From contig NZ_JAUOEO010000001.1 in assembly GCF_030540825.1 (NCBI RefSeq), positions 3,237,001 to 3,301,000 of the forward strand: 64,000 bases of DNA, written 5' to 3'. This document shows, in pieces, positions 36,570 to 45,550 of the stretch. The stretch comes from Flavivirga spongiicola. Its GTDB lineage: Bacteria; Bacteroidota; Bacteroidia; Flavobacteriales; Flavobacteriaceae. The position numbers and the translations under genes are program-made. The notes beneath the pieces are model-generated. The model did not search any database and was not told the origin of the DNA. It was given only the letters and a program-made list of their open reading frames with translations. Within the stretch, counting starts at the first letter, position 1, and each line of letters begins with the position of its first letter.

Positions 36570-37421
36570 ATGTTTATAATTCTAGTTGTAGAAAAATACA
36601 CTTTAGGTAGTAAAATAATTCTGGGAATTCTTTTTGCAGTTTTGGCATATATGCTTTTGAATTATGCTATGAGAATGATAGAAATGGGCTATGTGCTTAA
36701 ATACAAACAACCGTTATATAACCATTTTTATTTTCGTTTAAGACGTTTAAATAAAAATCAAAAATCTGTTTTAACGAACCAATTTTCCTTCTATAAGAAG
36801 CTCACCGCTAAAGAGAAAAAATACTTTGAACATCGGGTAGCATCCTTTATAATAGATAAAGATTTTATAGGTAGAGATGGGATTGTAATTAATGATGAAA
36901 TAAAAATTCTAATAGCTTCAACTGCTGTGATGTTAACTTTTGGTTTTCGTGATTTTTATATTGGGATTATTTCTAAGATTATTATATATCCAAGTAACTA
37001 TTATTCTAATATAAATAAAGCATACCATAAAGGGGAATTTAATCCTAGATTTAAAACCTTGGTATTATCTTGGGAAGATTTTGTAAAAGGTTTCGATAAT
37101 GAAAGCGATAATTTAAATTTAGGGATCCATGAACTTACACATGCTATTCACATTAATAGTATGAAAGAACGAGATGTGAGTTCGATCATTTTTAATGATT
37201 CTTTTAAAGAATTATCTGCTTTATTCTCTGAAAATGAATCATTGCGCGATGAATTAAAAGCGTCTGATTACTTTAGAAAATATGCCTTTACAAATCAGTT
37301 TGAGTTTTTAGCAGTTACTATTGAGAATTTTATAGAAACACCACAAGAATTCAGATCTCAGTTTCCTGAGGTTTATAATAAAATTAAGCAAATGCTTAAT
37401 TTCAAGGTTAAGGGGTATTAG
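36570..37421 (+). CDS. membrane-anchored M90 (MtfA-like) zinc peptidase
   Basis: A 283-residue protein with one N-terminal membrane helix (about 13-34) and a cytoplasmic or periplasmic peptidase domain. The zinc motif H187-E-L-T-H191 sits in LGIHELTHAIHINS. The upstream KLTAKEKKYFEHRVASFI stretch near 78-95 is also typical of the MtfA/DUF980 family. E. coli MtfA is a peptidase that also binds the Mlc repressor; whether that applies here is unknown. Its 3' end overlaps the convergent PPOX gene by 14 bp, leaving no room for a terminator. Confidence 0.88.
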   Translation: MFIILVVEKYTLGSKIILGILFAVLAYMLLNYAMRMIEMGYVLKYKQPLYNHFYFRLRRLNKNQKSVLTNQFSFYKKLTAKEKKYFEHRVASFIIDKDFIGRDGIVINDEIKILIASTAVMLTFGFRDFYIGIISKIIIYPSNYYSNINKAYHKGEFNPRFKTLVLSWEDFVKGFDNESDNLNLGIHELTHAIHINSMKERDVSSIIFNDSFKELSALFSENESLRDELKASDYFRKYAFTNQFEFLAVTIENFIETPQEFRSQFPEVYNKIKQMLNFKVKGY

Positions 37422-38016
37422 TTTTTAAGCTGTTTATTTCTTCTTTTAACGCTTTAATTTTATTATATAAAGGTTTTGTAACTTCCTCAATTTGCTCGAT
37501 TGTAAAACGCCGTTGAATATGTTGTCTGCAATTTACATCCCAAGCTACTACTGAAAAAATGATTGCTCTTTCAGATTTAGCATTATAATTTTCATCAGAT
37601 AAAGAATTTATTAACTCAATATCGTTTTCAACTATTTCTGCTGTTCCCCAAATTTTAATTCTGGTTTGGTTCGCATAATCCATTAGGAAAATATAGGCTT
37701 TATTATTTTCGCTGAGGTTCCCTACTGAAATATATTGTTTATTTCCGGAGAAATCGGCAAAAGCTAATCGTTTATTATCTAATACTTTTAGAAAACCTTT
37801 AGGACCACCTCTGTGTTGTATATAGGGTTGATTGATACTATTAGAGGTAGCAAAATAAAAAGAATCCATATGCTGTAGTATGTGGGCTAGATTCGGATTG
37901 ATTTCTTGTTGCCATCCTCCAGATGTTTCCATACGTCCATAACCTTTTCGTGACCCAAATTTTTCTTGAAGCTTTTTTACAGCTGGTGTAAATGCAATAT
38001 CGCTGGTATATTTCAT
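37408..38016 (-). CDS. pyridoxamine 5'-phosphate oxidase-family flavoprotein
   Basis: A 202-residue protein with the split-barrel FMN-binding fold of PPOX-like proteins. The stretch QHMDSFYFATSNSINQPYIQHRGG (about residues 47-70) carries the usual phosphate-contacting pattern, and GNKQYISVGNLSENNKAYIFLMDY follows around 90-113. Members include general-stress and putative deazaflavin-dependent proteins; the substrate is unknown. The C-terminus ends in a predicted coiled coil (YNKIKALKEEINSLKT). It converges with the M90 peptidase gene. Confidence 0.85.
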   Translation of the reverse strand: MKYTSDIAFTPAVKKLQEKFGSRKGYGRMETSGGWQQEINPNLAHILQHMDSFYFATSNSINQPYIQHRGGPKGFLKVLDNKRLAFADFSGNKQYISVGNLSENNKAYIFLMDYANQTRIKIWGTAEIVENDIELINSLSDENYNAKSERAIIFSVVAWDVNCRQHIQRRFTIEQIEEVTKPLYNKIKALKEEINSLKTNTP

Positions 38017-38120
38017 GGTAAATTGTTACTAAATTTAAAACTAGTCTATTCTATATTAACCTAACTCGATTAATATTTAGTTGTATGTTAATTTGTTATA
38101 TCAAATTTTTGTTATAACCC

Positions 38121-38202
38121 TGTCATTCCGAACGAAGCATGAGGAGGAATCTCATAGTATTTATCTATTTTATTTGTGATTTCTCCTATCGTCGAAATGA
38201 CA
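38121..38202 (+). repeat. 82-bp foldback repeat of the TGTCATT family
   Basis: The segment begins TGTCATTCCGAACGAAGC and ends CGTCGAAATGACA. The two ends are inverted copies of one another: TGTCATT with AATGACA, and GGAGGAATCTCA with TGTGATTTCTCC, so the whole element can fold on itself. It sits between the hydrolase and PPOX genes and may act as a transcription stop or be a small mobile repeat. Confidence 0.65.
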
Positions 38203-38239
38203 AGAGTTTGATTTTTAATTAATTACATAAGGTAAATGC

Positions 38240-39229
38240 CTAATTAATGTTATTTTTATTTAGAAAATTCAGTATGTAATTCGCTATTTCTGTACCTTTT
38301 TCTTCAAGTGCAAAATGGCCTGTATCTAATAAGTGAGTTTCTAAGTTTTTTAAATCTCTTTTGTATGGATGTGCGCCCTCGACAGGAAATATGATATCAT
38401 TTTTCCCCCAAACTATGAGTGTTGGTGGTTGATGATCTCTAAGGTATTGTTGCCATTCCGGATATAATGGGACATTGGTTCTATAATCATAAAACATAGC
38501 CAATTGTATGTCATTATTCTCTGGTCTTGTTAAATGTTGTAAATCTATAGTCCAGTTGTCTGGGCTAATTTTCGATACATCTTGTACCCCATGTGTGTAT
38601 TGCCATTTTAATCCATCAATAGAGTGGAAGCCTTCAAGGGGTTTTCCATTTTCAATAGTATAATCATTCCAATATTTTTTAATAGGATTCCAGAACTCAC
38701 GTAGGCCCTCTTCATAAGCATTTCCATTTTGAATGATTAATGATTCTATACGGTTTGGGTATTTTGCAGCAATTCTAAAACCTACAGGGGCACCATAATC
38801 CATTAAGTATAGGCTATATTTTTCTACCTGAAGTGTATTTATAAATTCCTCTACAATTTTAGACATGTTACCAAAAGTATAATCAAAATCTTTTATTAAA
38901 GGTTGGTCACTTTTTCCAAACCCAGGATAATCAGGAGCTAATACATGATATTGAACAGACAGGTCTGTTATTAAATTGCGAAACATATGTGAAGATGTAG
39001 GATAACCGTGTAATAATATTATGGTTGGTTTATTAATGTTTCCTGCTTCTCGATAAAAAATATTTAACCCATTTATAGTGACGTTTTTGTGTAATGTTGG
39101 ATAGGAGGTCTCTTTATTGGTATTACTAATTTCGGTATTCTTTAGGCTATTAAAAGATAATACCCCAAAGGATACAATTACTAATAAGGTTAAACCTAAT
39201 ACTGATTTTAAAATTTGTGTTTTACTCAT
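38240..39229 (-). CDS. secreted or membrane-anchored alpha/beta hydrolase, epoxide hydrolase/dehalogenase-like
   Basis: A 329-residue hydrolase from the ATG at 39229. An N-terminal hydrophobic segment (about residues 5-24) suggests export. LLHGYPTSSHMF around 72-84 is the oxyanion HG loop. The nucleophile is an aspartate (Asp144 in LMDYGAPVG), as in haloalkane dehalogenases and epoxide hydrolases, and the catalytic His lies in DTGHFALEE near 305. A longer frame to 39277 would add 16 residues encoded by a dispersed repeat, so the inner ATG is preferred. The DUF1348 gene lies upstream on the same strand. Confidence 0.88.
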   Translation of the reverse strand: MSKTQILKSVLGLTLLVIVSFGVLSFNSLKNTEISNTNKETSYPTLHKNVTINGLNIFYREAGNINKPTIILLHGYPTSSHMFRNLITDLSVQYHVLAPDYPGFGKSDQPLIKDFDYTFGNMSKIVEEFINTLQVEKYSLYLMDYGAPVGFRIAAKYPNRIESLIIQNGNAYEEGLREFWNPIKKYWNDYTIENGKPLEGFHSIDGLKWQYTHGVQDVSKISPDNWTIDLQHLTRPENNDIQLAMFYDYRTNVPLYPEWQQYLRDHQPPTLIVWGKNDIIFPVEGAHPYKRDLKNLETHLLDTGHFALEEKGTEIANYILNFLNKNNIN

Positions 39230-39250
39230 TGTTCTATGATTTGTTTTTAA

Positions 39251-39278
39251 TTGGTATTCGTGAATCTTTGATTTCATA
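39251..39278. repeat. dispersed repeat ATTCGTGAATCTTTGATTT
   Basis: TATTCGTGAATCTTTGATTT here matches TATTCGTGAGTCTTTGATTT near 51126-51145 with one change. On the minus strand it encodes a spurious N-terminal extension of the hydrolase. Confidence 0.55.
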
Positions 39279-39307
39279 ATGTTTTGTGTTATTATTGTTT
39301 TTGATAT

Positions 39308-39325
39308 GATACATTTACCTGTATC
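39308..39325. promoter_or_regulatory. inverted repeat GATACA-N6-TGTATC
   Basis: GATACA (39308-39313) and TGTATC (39320-39325) form a perfect 6-bp inverted repeat with a 6-base spacer, about 80 bp upstream of the hydrolase start. It may be a regulator site; nothing identifies the regulator. Confidence 0.3.
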
Positions 39326-39414
39326 GTCTTTTACTGTTCCAAATATTAATTTTTGATGTTTTTAAGGTACTTGTAATCTGGTTACTGTTTAATGTTCTCA
39401 TAATTTTTTATAGT

Positions 39415-39822
39415 TTATAATTTGCGTTCGGTTTCGAGTATTTCTATATCGTTGGCACTCATATCTCTTATTCGCATTAATCCATCATCGTCAAATTCCC
39501 AATGTTCGTTTCCATGTGTTCTATACCATTGTTGCGTTTTTTCGTTTAACCATTCATATTCAAAACGAACAGAAATTCTATTTTCAGAAAAACACCATAA
39601 ATGTTTTTTTAATTTGTAATAAGATTCTTTTTTCCATTTTCTACTTAAAAACTGTTCAATAGCATCTCTACCTTGAAAAAATAAATTTCTATTACGCCAC
39701 TTTGAATTTTTAGTGTAGGCTAGTGATACTCTATATGGATCTTTACTATTCCAAGCATCTTCTGCTGCTTGTACTTTTGCTTCTGCTGTTTCTTTACTAA
39801 AAGGGGGGACTAATTTTTTCAT
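39415..39822 (-). CDS. DUF1348 / NTF2-like protein
   Basis: A 135-residue single-domain protein. The N-terminal helix [19 protein letters not shown] and the strands [28 protein letters not shown] and [14 protein letters not shown] are characteristic of the SnoaL/NTF2-like DUF1348 family. Its biochemical role is not known. A TetR-type operator lies 18 bp upstream of its start, and the alpha/beta hydrolase follows on the same strand, suggesting one regulated unit. Confidence 0.88.
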   Translation of the reverse strand: MKKLVPPFSKETAEAKVQAAEDAWNSKDPYRVSLAYTKNSKWRNRNLFFQGRDAIEQFLSRKWKKESYYKLKKHLWCFSENRISVRFEYEWLNEKTQQWYRTHGNEHWEFDDDGLMRIRDMSANDIEILETERKL

Positions 39823-39839
39823 AACTCTAATTTTTACAT

Positions 39840-39853
39840 ACAGACAAGTCTGT
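39840..39853. promoter_or_regulatory. TetR-type operator copy 1
   Basis: ACAGACAAGTCTGT is an inverted repeat (ACAGAC/GTCTGT) identical to the site at 40482-40495. It lies just upstream of the DUF1348 gene on the minus strand. Confidence 0.75.
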
Positions 39854-39892
39854 TTTTTATGTTGATAATTATTATATTTTGATTCTTTTGTT

Positions 39893-40453
39893 TTATTTTA
39901 ATAGGCTAATGGATGCATTTTTGGCAGCTAGAATGGGCCATTTATTTTTTTGAATTTGAGATAAAATGATAGCACCTTCAATTAGTATTAGAATTTGATC
40001 TCCTAATTGTTCAGCTTGTTCTATTGTATATTCAGTTTCACTTTTTAATATGTCATGAATATAGTTTCTTACTTCGTTTTTATGATTTATTGCTTGTATT
40101 CTAATTTTGTCATGATCGATTGGTAAATCAGTTATTATATTTTGCCATCCACAACCTCTAAAATCTACTTCGCCCAACCAGTCTATTAAATAGTCAAAAC
40201 AACGAATTATTTTTCCTTTTGAAGTACGCTCTGTTGATATAAAGTCAAATAATTTTCCCATCCAAATGGTATGCCTTCCTACTAAATAAGCTACTGCAAT
40301 ATCTTCTTTAGATCTAAAATGTTGATACATACTTGCTTTAGCAACTCCAGCCTCTGCAATAATTTGATTGATACCCGTTTGATTGTATCCATTATGGTAG
40401 AACAAATCTGATGCTGTTTCAATAATTCGTTCTTTTACTCCTAATCTTTTCAT
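39893..40453 (-). CDS. TetR/AcrR-family transcriptional regulator
   Basis: A 186-residue repressor from the ATG at 40453. The N-terminal domain [22 protein letters not shown] with the helix-turn-helix [25 protein letters not shown] (about residues 26-50) is classic TetR. The ligand domain has FRGCGWQN, as in many YcdC/AcrR-type regulators. An in-frame ATG 36 bp upstream is rejected because it precedes the conserved start and lies between the operator and the gene. Two identical palindromes upstream of itself and of the DUF1348-hydrolase pair are likely its targets. Confidence 0.93.
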   Translation of the reverse strand: MKRLGVKERIIETASDLFYHNGYNQTGINQIIAEAGVAKASMYQHFRSKEDIAVAYLVGRHTIWMGKLFDFISTERTSKGKIIRCFDYLIDWLGEVDFRGCGWQNIITDLPIDHDKIRIQAINHKNEVRNYIHDILKSETEYTIEQAEQLGDQILILIEGAIILSQIQKNKWPILAAKNASISLLK

Positions 40454-40481
40454 AGTACAAATGTAGATTAAAAATAATAAA

Positions 40482-40495
40482 ACAGACAAGTCTGT
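40482..40495. promoter_or_regulatory. TetR-type operator copy 2
   Basis: ACAGACAAGTCTGT, identical to 39840-39853, lies 29 bp upstream of the tetR-family start, consistent with autorepression. Confidence 0.75.
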
Positions 40496-40616
40496 ATGTG
40501 ATTAACATAACTTTAACATGTTGCTTTGTGTTTTTTTATATTGATGACATGATTTTTATCATACTTTCTTTTCATTTCCATGCTTAATTTTAATGTAGAA
40601 TTAAAAATCTAGTAAG

Positions 40617-41033
40617 ATGAGAAGAAGAACTCCAGTTTCAGAAATAATGAGCAGGAATATTATAGCTTTAAGGAGGTCAGATAATTTAGAGAGAGCCGAA
40701 ATGCTTTTTAAAAGACATAACATTAGGCATATTCCTGTAGTTAGTGGTGAATCCATAATTGGTATGTTAAGCTATACAGATTTACTCAGAATTAGCTTTG
40801 CTGATGCTACAGATGATGAGGGCAGTGTAGACACGGTTGTTTATAATATGTTTACTATTGAACAGGTTATGACAAAAAGCCTGGTAAGTGTTTCAAGTGA
40901 TACAACTATAAAAGAAGTAGCAGAAATTTTAGCTAAAAATGAGTTTCATGCGTTACCAATTGTTGACGACTCGCTTCTGGTAGGTATTGTAACAACTACA
41001 GATTTAATAAATTATTTGCTAAAGCAATATTAA
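40617..41033 (+). CDS. CBS-domain pair protein
   Basis: A 138-residue protein made almost wholly of two CBS domains. The first starts at VSEIMSRNIIALRRSDNLE (about 7-60) and the second at IEQVMTKSLVSVSSDTTIKEVA (about 80-136). Such Bateman modules bind adenine nucleotides and act as energy sensors for partner proteins; no partner is evident here. It converges with rpe and overlaps it by 4 bp. Confidence 0.93.
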   Translation: MRRRTPVSEIMSRNIIALRRSDNLERAEMLFKRHNIRHIPVVSGESIIGMLSYTDLLRISFADATDDEGSVDTVVYNMFTIEQVMTKSLVSVSSDTTIKEVAEILAKNEFHALPIVDDSLLVGIVTTTDLINYLLKQY

Positions 41034-41692
41034 GAATTAGCCAATCCTTTTAAGTCTTTAACTGTTTTAATTTGGTCACTGCTTTTAAATACATAACTTC
41101 CAGCAACTAATACATCCGCACCAGCATCAACAAGTGCTTTGGCATTTTTGTTAGTGACACCTCCATCAATTTCTATCATTGTTGAAGCTCTTTTGCGTGT
41201 TATTAATTCTTTTAGCTGCGAGACTTTATTGTAAGTGTTTTCAATAAAACTTTGACCTCCAAAACCAGGGTTTACACTCATAATACACACCAAATCGATA
41301 TCGTTTATGGTGTCTTCTAAAACATTTATATTAGTATGAGGGTTTAGGGCAACACCCGCTTTCATACCTTCATTTTTTATAGCTTGAAGGGTACGATGCA
41401 AATGCGTACAGGCTTCATAATGCACCGTAAGAACATCACTACCTAATTCAGCAAAAGTTTTAATATACCTGTCTGGATCAACAATCATTAAATGTACATC
41501 TATGGTTTTTTTTGCATGTTTAGTAATGGCTTGTAAAACAGGCATTCCAAAGGAAATATTAGGTACGAATACACCATCCATGATATCAATATGAAACCAA
41601 TCGGCATCACTTGTATTAACCATTTCTATATCACATTGAAGGTTTGCAAAATCTGCTGCCAGAATTGATGGCGCAATTAGTTTAGAACTCAT
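41030..41692 (-). CDS. rpe: ribulose-phosphate 3-epimerase
   Basis: A 220-residue TIM-barrel enzyme that interconverts ribulose 5-phosphate and xylulose 5-phosphate in the pentose phosphate pathway. Visible signatures are LIAPSILAADFANL at residues 4-17, WFHIDIMDGVFVPNISFG at 32-49 with metal and catalytic residues, DVHLMI near 69, VNPGFGGQSF near 140 and the phosphate-binding DGGVTN near 176. Length is normal. Confidence 0.96.
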   Translation of the reverse strand: MSSKLIAPSILAADFANLQCDIEMVNTSDADWFHIDIMDGVFVPNISFGMPVLQAITKHAKKTIDVHLMIVDPDRYIKTFAELGSDVLTVHYEACTHLHRTLQAIKNEGMKAGVALNPHTNINVLEDTINDIDLVCIMSVNPGFGGQSFIENTYNKVSQLKELITRKRASTMIEIDGGVTNKNAKALVDAGADVLVAGSYVFKSSDQIKTVKDLKGLANS

Positions 41693-41990
41693 TTAATGTT
41701 TTGTTTGTTCAGCAAAAATAACTGTTTTATACCAGTTCTTTTATAAAATGCTATATAAATAATTTGAAATAGTTTTTGCTGGTTCAAAGCGTAAAAAACC
41801 AATCATAAGAACTTATGCCAGCCTTTTGTCTTTAGTTCATGTTGAGCGCAGCCGAATTAATTAAGACAAGCTAAAGTCAAAGTATAGCTACGATTTATAC
41901 CTAATCGAGCTAATCACATGTTTTTATAATGCAGAAATAGTGAAAAATAAACGAATTATATGCCATATTTTATGATAGAAATGGTACTAC
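41693..41990. other. rpe-BLUF intergenic region
   Basis: About 300 bp without a gene. It contains GTTCATGTTGAGCGCAGCCG near 41836-41855, a fragment related to the dispersed TGTCATTC family. No other structure stands out. Confidence 0.5.
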
Positions 41991-42413
41991 TTAATGTTTA
42001 GCTGTTTTTTGTGCAATAAAATTTTCAACCATGTTGACAACTTTATTGGCCAGTGTATTATCAGCTTTTCTAAGCCATTCAAGATACTCGTAAAGACTAT
42101 CTAACTCTTTATTGTTATTATTAACTATTGTGAACCCAAAATTATAGTCTTCAAAAATGCGCTGTTGAATATCAATATTAATAACTTTAAAAATATTCCT
42201 GTGTCTTCTATCCAGGCTAATTCTTTTAAAAGTAGCATCAACACTAGTTTGATCACCTTCAAGAACCTGTAAGAAATTAGAATTAGAGTATATCAATATA
42301 CCAGTTATGTTATATTTAGAATTATTATTTTTCGCTTTTGAATATAAGGCTTTAAGCGTATCTAACGATTCTTCCTGGCAAGAATCACTTATATAACATA
42401 TTGTCTTTAGCAT
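41991..42413 (-). CDS. BLUF-domain blue-light photoreceptor
   Basis: A 140-residue stand-alone BLUF protein that should bind FAD and sense blue light. The conserved Tyr is Tyr7 (CYIS), followed by an Asn-rich helix end and NITGILIY (35-42). The photocycle Gln is Gln49 in NFLQVLEGD, and DRRHRNIF near 68-75 continues the domain. With no fused output domain it must act through a partner. The gene lies alone downstream of rpoD on the same strand, separated by a terminator. Confidence 0.9.
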   Translation of the reverse strand: MLKTICYISDSCQEESLDTLKALYSKAKNNNSKYNITGILIYSNSNFLQVLEGDQTSVDATFKRISLDRRHRNIFKVINIDIQQRIFEDYNFGFTIVNNNNKELDSLYEYLEWLRKADNTLANKVVNMVENFIAQKTAKH

Positions 42414-42492
42414 TTAAGAAAGTTCGTTTTCTCGAAAATACAAAAAATAATATAATGGATTAATCGGAAATCAATATTTATGTAAAGAAGTG

Positions 42493-42515
42493 TTTTAAAC
42501 TTTTTTCAATTGGCT
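42493..42515. repeat. dispersed repeat related to AGCCAATTGAAAAAC
   Basis: On the minus strand the segment reads AGCCAATTGAAAAAAGTTTA, a variant of repeats at 51214-51243 and 54020-54047. Confidence 0.45.
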
Positions 42516-42551
42516 TCAAAATGATAACAAGCCCTAAGGAGAATAAAAAAC

Positions 42552-42578
42552 GAACCCCCGGTAATCAGCCGGGGGTTC
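42552..42578 (-). terminator. GC-rich terminator after rpoD
   Basis: GAACCCCCGG (42552-42561) and CCGGGGGTTC (42569-42578) form a perfect 10-bp stem. On the minus strand it is followed by GTTTTTTATT, ending the rpoD message. Confidence 0.9.
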
Positions 42579-42647
42579 TTTCATCAATCAAAAAACGAAC
42601 AGTTATGTGTAACTGTTTGTTACTGTAATTTAGTCGTAAAAAAATTA

Positions 42648-43511
42648 CTATCCTAAATATGTTTTTAATATTTTACTTCTGGAAGTATGTTTAAGTCTTC
42701 TAATCGCTTTTTCTTTAATTTGTCTTACACGCTCTCGTGTTAAGTCAAATGTTTCTCCAATTTCTTCTAAAGTCATTGGGTGTTGGTTTCCTAAACCAAA
42801 GTATAAGCGAATAACATCAGCTTCACGAGGTGTTAAAGTTTCTAAAGCACGCTCAATCTCAGTACGTAAAGACTCATGCAATAACTCTCTATCTGGATTT
42901 GGAGATTCACCACTATTTAGTACATCGTATAAGTTAGAATCTTCACCTTCAACTAAAGGAGCATCCATGCTTACATGACGACCAGAGTTTTTCATAGACT
43001 CTTTAACATCATTAATTGTCATGTCTAATTCCTTAGCAATTTCCTCTGCACTTGGCGGACGTTCATGACTTTGCTCAAGAAAAGCAAACGTTTTATTTAT
43101 TTTATTAATAGAACCAATTTTATTTAATGGTAAACGTACAATACGAGATTGTTCAGCTAAAGCTTGTAAAATCGATTGACGTATCCACCAAACGGCATAG
43201 GATATAAATTTAAAACCACGTGTTTCATCAAAACGTTGTGCCGCTTTAATTAAACCTAAATTACCTTCATTAATTAAATCTGGTAATGTTAAACCTTGGT
43301 TTTGGTATTGTTTAGCTACTGATACTACGAAACGTAAATTAGCTTTCGTTAACTTCTCTAAAGCTATCTGATCTCCAGCTTTAATACGTTGTGCTAATTC
43401 TACTTCTTCGTCTGCAGTAATTAAATCAACCTTGCCTATTTCTTGCAGGTATTTATCTAACGAAGCAGTTTCTCTATTAGTAACTTGCTTCGTAATTTTA
43501 AGTTGTCTCAT
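42648..43511 (-). CDS. rpoD: primary RNA polymerase sigma factor RpoD
   Basis: A 287-residue group 1 sigma factor lacking the long N-terminal region 1.1, as is usual in Bacteroidota. Region 1.2 is [15 protein letters not shown] (about 18-32). Region 2 contains [19 protein letters not shown] and the -10 recognition stretch [13 protein letters not shown] (about 102-114). Region 4.2 is [27 protein letters not shown] (about 247-273). Bacteroidota RpoD recognises TTTG/TAnnTTTG promoters. An AGGAG sequence nine bases before the ATG is an unusually good Shine-Dalgarno for this phylum. Confidence 0.97.
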   Translation of the reverse strand: MRQLKITKQVTNRETASLDKYLQEIGKVDLITADEEVELAQRIKAGDQIALEKLTKANLRFVVSVAKQYQNQGLTLPDLINEGNLGLIKAAQRFDETRGFKFISYAVWWIRQSILQALAEQSRIVRLPLNKIGSINKINKTFAFLEQSHERPPSAEEIAKELDMTINDVKESMKNSGRHVSMDAPLVEGEDSNLYDVLNSGESPNPDRELLHESLRTEIERALETLTPREADVIRLYFGLGNQHPMTLEEIGETFDLTRERVRQIKEKAIRRLKHTSRSKILKTYLG

Positions 43512-43747
43512 CTAAAATTCTCCTGTGATTTTTTATTGAATATTTGGGCGTTCAGTGGTTATACGTTTATATGTCGTAAAATGTTACAAAAAGTTTCAAA
43601 TTATTTTTTTTATTCCTTTTTTAGACCCAAAAACCTCAAAAAAGTCACATTAATTCCTTTTTTTGCTTAAAAGTAGAGGTATTGGCTATATTTTTTAAGA
43701 AGTATGGAAAAGTAGGCACTACTATAATTAATGGGCATTTTTGAAGT

Positions 43748-44722
43748 TTATTCAAAATCTAAAAGTTTAGTAGCTTCAATTAAATTGTACAGTGCATCTA
43801 TTTTTGAATAGATTTTATTAAAAAAAGTATTGCGCTCTTTTTCGCCAGCAGTATTTAATAACTTGGAGTTTTGCAACTGCTTTTTTAAAAAAGTATTCGC
43901 CTCATTACATGTATGTTTATCTGCCGTTTTGTAATAAGACAATAAAGTAAAAGGCACATATAGCATTTGAGCATCCGGAGTGCTCACTAAAACATTATTA
44001 TTCATTAAATGCAACTCATTGTAGTACAGCTTGAATTTAAGATTTTTATTAATTAGTTTAACAGAAATATCTTTGATTAATTGTTTTAATAGTTGACAGA
44101 TTTGTAAAGCATTTTCCGTTTTTACCTGTCCAGCCTGGTAGTAAAAATGAATCTGCTTTAATGTACTATTAACCGAAGTGATATCCCATATCTCAATGGT
44201 ATTCAAATTATAATAAAGACTGCCTAATTTTTTTCCAGCTTCAATTAAAGCAGGGCTTGGTGCAAAATTTTCGAAGCTTTTAGTTGCTAATTTTGGATTT
44301 AATAATTTGAGCCAAACATAATATTTAAACTGACTTAATTTATCACCATTTAAATTATAAAATAAAGGAATATCTTTTGCTGAATATATAATACGACCTT
44401 CCTTTTGTTTTAATAAGGGATAAAGTGAATTGTAAGAATCGTCAAAGTAGCATTGAAGTTCGGATTCTGTTTCGATATGTTTTGTCTTTTCAATTGTCAC
44501 AAACTCCGCGTTTGTGATTTCAAACAAGCGGTCTAAGGATATGTTATAATATTTAGCCAAAACAATGGTTTCCTCAATAGAGAATTTACTTTTTAAACTC
44601 ACCCGCCTATGTGCAGCGTCATAGCTAATATCTAAAGCAGTAGAAATAGCTTCAATAGTTGAAGTGCCTTTGGGTAATTCCTGTTTTAAATTCTGAATAA
44701 AAACGATCTGATACATTTTCAA
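43748..44722 (-). CDS. HTH-domain regulator of unknown target
   Basis: A 324-residue protein. The N-terminus (about 14-70) looks like a helix-turn-helix: GTSTIEAISTALDISYDAAHRR followed by SIEETIVLAKYYNISLDRLFEI. The rest is mainly helical and unassigned. Similar proteins are frequent in Flavobacteriia without known function. It is divergent from the surface-repeat gene at 44834, and a 23-bp perfect palindrome lies 10 bp upstream of its start, which suggests autoregulation and control of the neighbour. Confidence 0.7.
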   Translation of the reverse strand: MKMYQIVFIQNLKQELPKGTSTIEAISTALDISYDAAHRRVSLKSKFSIEETIVLAKYYNISLDRLFEITNAEFVTIEKTKHIETESELQCYFDDSYNSLYPLLKQKEGRIIYSAKDIPLFYNLNGDKLSQFKYYVWLKLLNPKLATKSFENFAPSPALIEAGKKLGSLYYNLNTIEIWDITSVNSTLKQIHFYYQAGQVKTENALQICQLLKQLIKDISVKLINKNLKFKLYYNELHLMNNNVLVSTPDAQMLYVPFTLLSYYKTADKHTCNEANTFLKKQLQNSKLLNTAGEKERNTFFNKIYSKIDALYNLIEATKLLDFE

Positions 44723-44731
44723 ATGTATTTG

Positions 44732-44754
44732 TTATTTGTGATAATCACAAATAA
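44732..44754. promoter_or_regulatory. 23-bp palindromic operator
   Basis: TTATTTGTGAT (44732-44742) and ATCACAAATAA (44744-44754) are perfect inverted repeats with a single central base. The site lies in the 111-bp gap between two divergent genes, one of which encodes an HTH protein. A related half-site GTGATTATAG lies near 44791. Confidence 0.75.
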
Positions 44755-44833
44755 TAATATTTTATCTTGCATTTTAAGCAATTAAATATGTGATTATAGC
44801 AATAGTTTTGGACTGAATTTAAAAATTATAATT

Positions 44834-45544
44834 ATGAGAAAATTAATATGCATTATTACTATATTATTAGTTAATTTAAGTGTTGTTGGCCAAAACGACT
44901 CAATTGTAAACCGAAAATTAAGAGGCCCTATTTGGACAACTCATAGTATGAACACCGATATAGTAGGAGTGTCTTTAGGTGCTTTTCCAACGGATTATAA
45001 TAATAAACATAAACTTACAAGAACGTTTGGCATTCGAATTGAAATATTTCCTTTATCTCCCTTTTATTTTCTTGCTCCAAGAACACCTATCTCTACAAAT
45101 GAAGTTGCCTATAAAAAGCATATGGAAAACACTAGTGTGACACAACAAATTTATGGTCTAAATATTTCGACTGGAACTTTTGAAGGTATTGATTCTTATG
45201 GTATCTCTTTAACAGGTTTTATGCATTACAGCAGAAAGAATAACGGTGTCTCTATAGCAGGACTTACTAATTCAATTGAAAGAGCAAATGGAATTGTAGC
45301 CAGTTTTGGAGGCAATCAAGTTTATCAAGGTAATGGTATTATGATTGCAAGTGTTTGGAATAACGTAGCAAGACGTTTTAATGGTATGCAAATTGCCGCT
45401 GAGAATTACATATATGAAAAAGGTAGAGGAGTACAAATTGGTGTTTTTAATAAAGCAAAAAACTTTAGAGGCATTCAATTGGGTATATGGAATAAAAATG
45501 ACAAGCGCTCATTTCCTATAATTAATTGGCAGTTTAAAAGTTGA
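44834..45544 (+). CDS. exported protein with LA_2272-type surface repeats
   Basis: A 236-residue protein with a signal peptide (cleavage near residue 20, VVGQ). The C-terminal half (about 110-225) shows repeating units built on the pattern N-G-(I/V/M)-x-(I/V)-(A/G), for example NGIMIASVWN, NGMQIAAENY, RGVQIGVFNKA and RGIQLGIWNKN, as in the LA_2272 surface-repeat family. These probably stack as a beta solenoid. The function is unknown. It ends before a bidirectional terminator shared with pnp. Confidence 0.75.
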   Translation: MRKLICIITILLVNLSVVGQNDSIVNRKLRGPIWTTHSMNTDIVGVSLGAFPTDYNNKHKLTRTFGIRIEIFPLSPFYFLAPRTPISTNEVAYKKHMENTSVTQQIYGLNISTGTFEGIDSYGISLTGFMHYSRKNNGVSIAGLTNSIERANGIVASFGGNQVYQGNGIMIASVWNNVARRFNGMQIAAENYIYEKGRGVQIGVFNKAKNFRGIQLGIWNKNDKRSFPIINWQFKS

Positions 45545-45550
45545 GAAAAA

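Noticed and set aside
39230..39277. 16-residue extension of the alpha/beta hydrolase
   Set aside because: It is derived from the ATTCGTGAATCTTTGATTT repeat and precedes the natural export signal.
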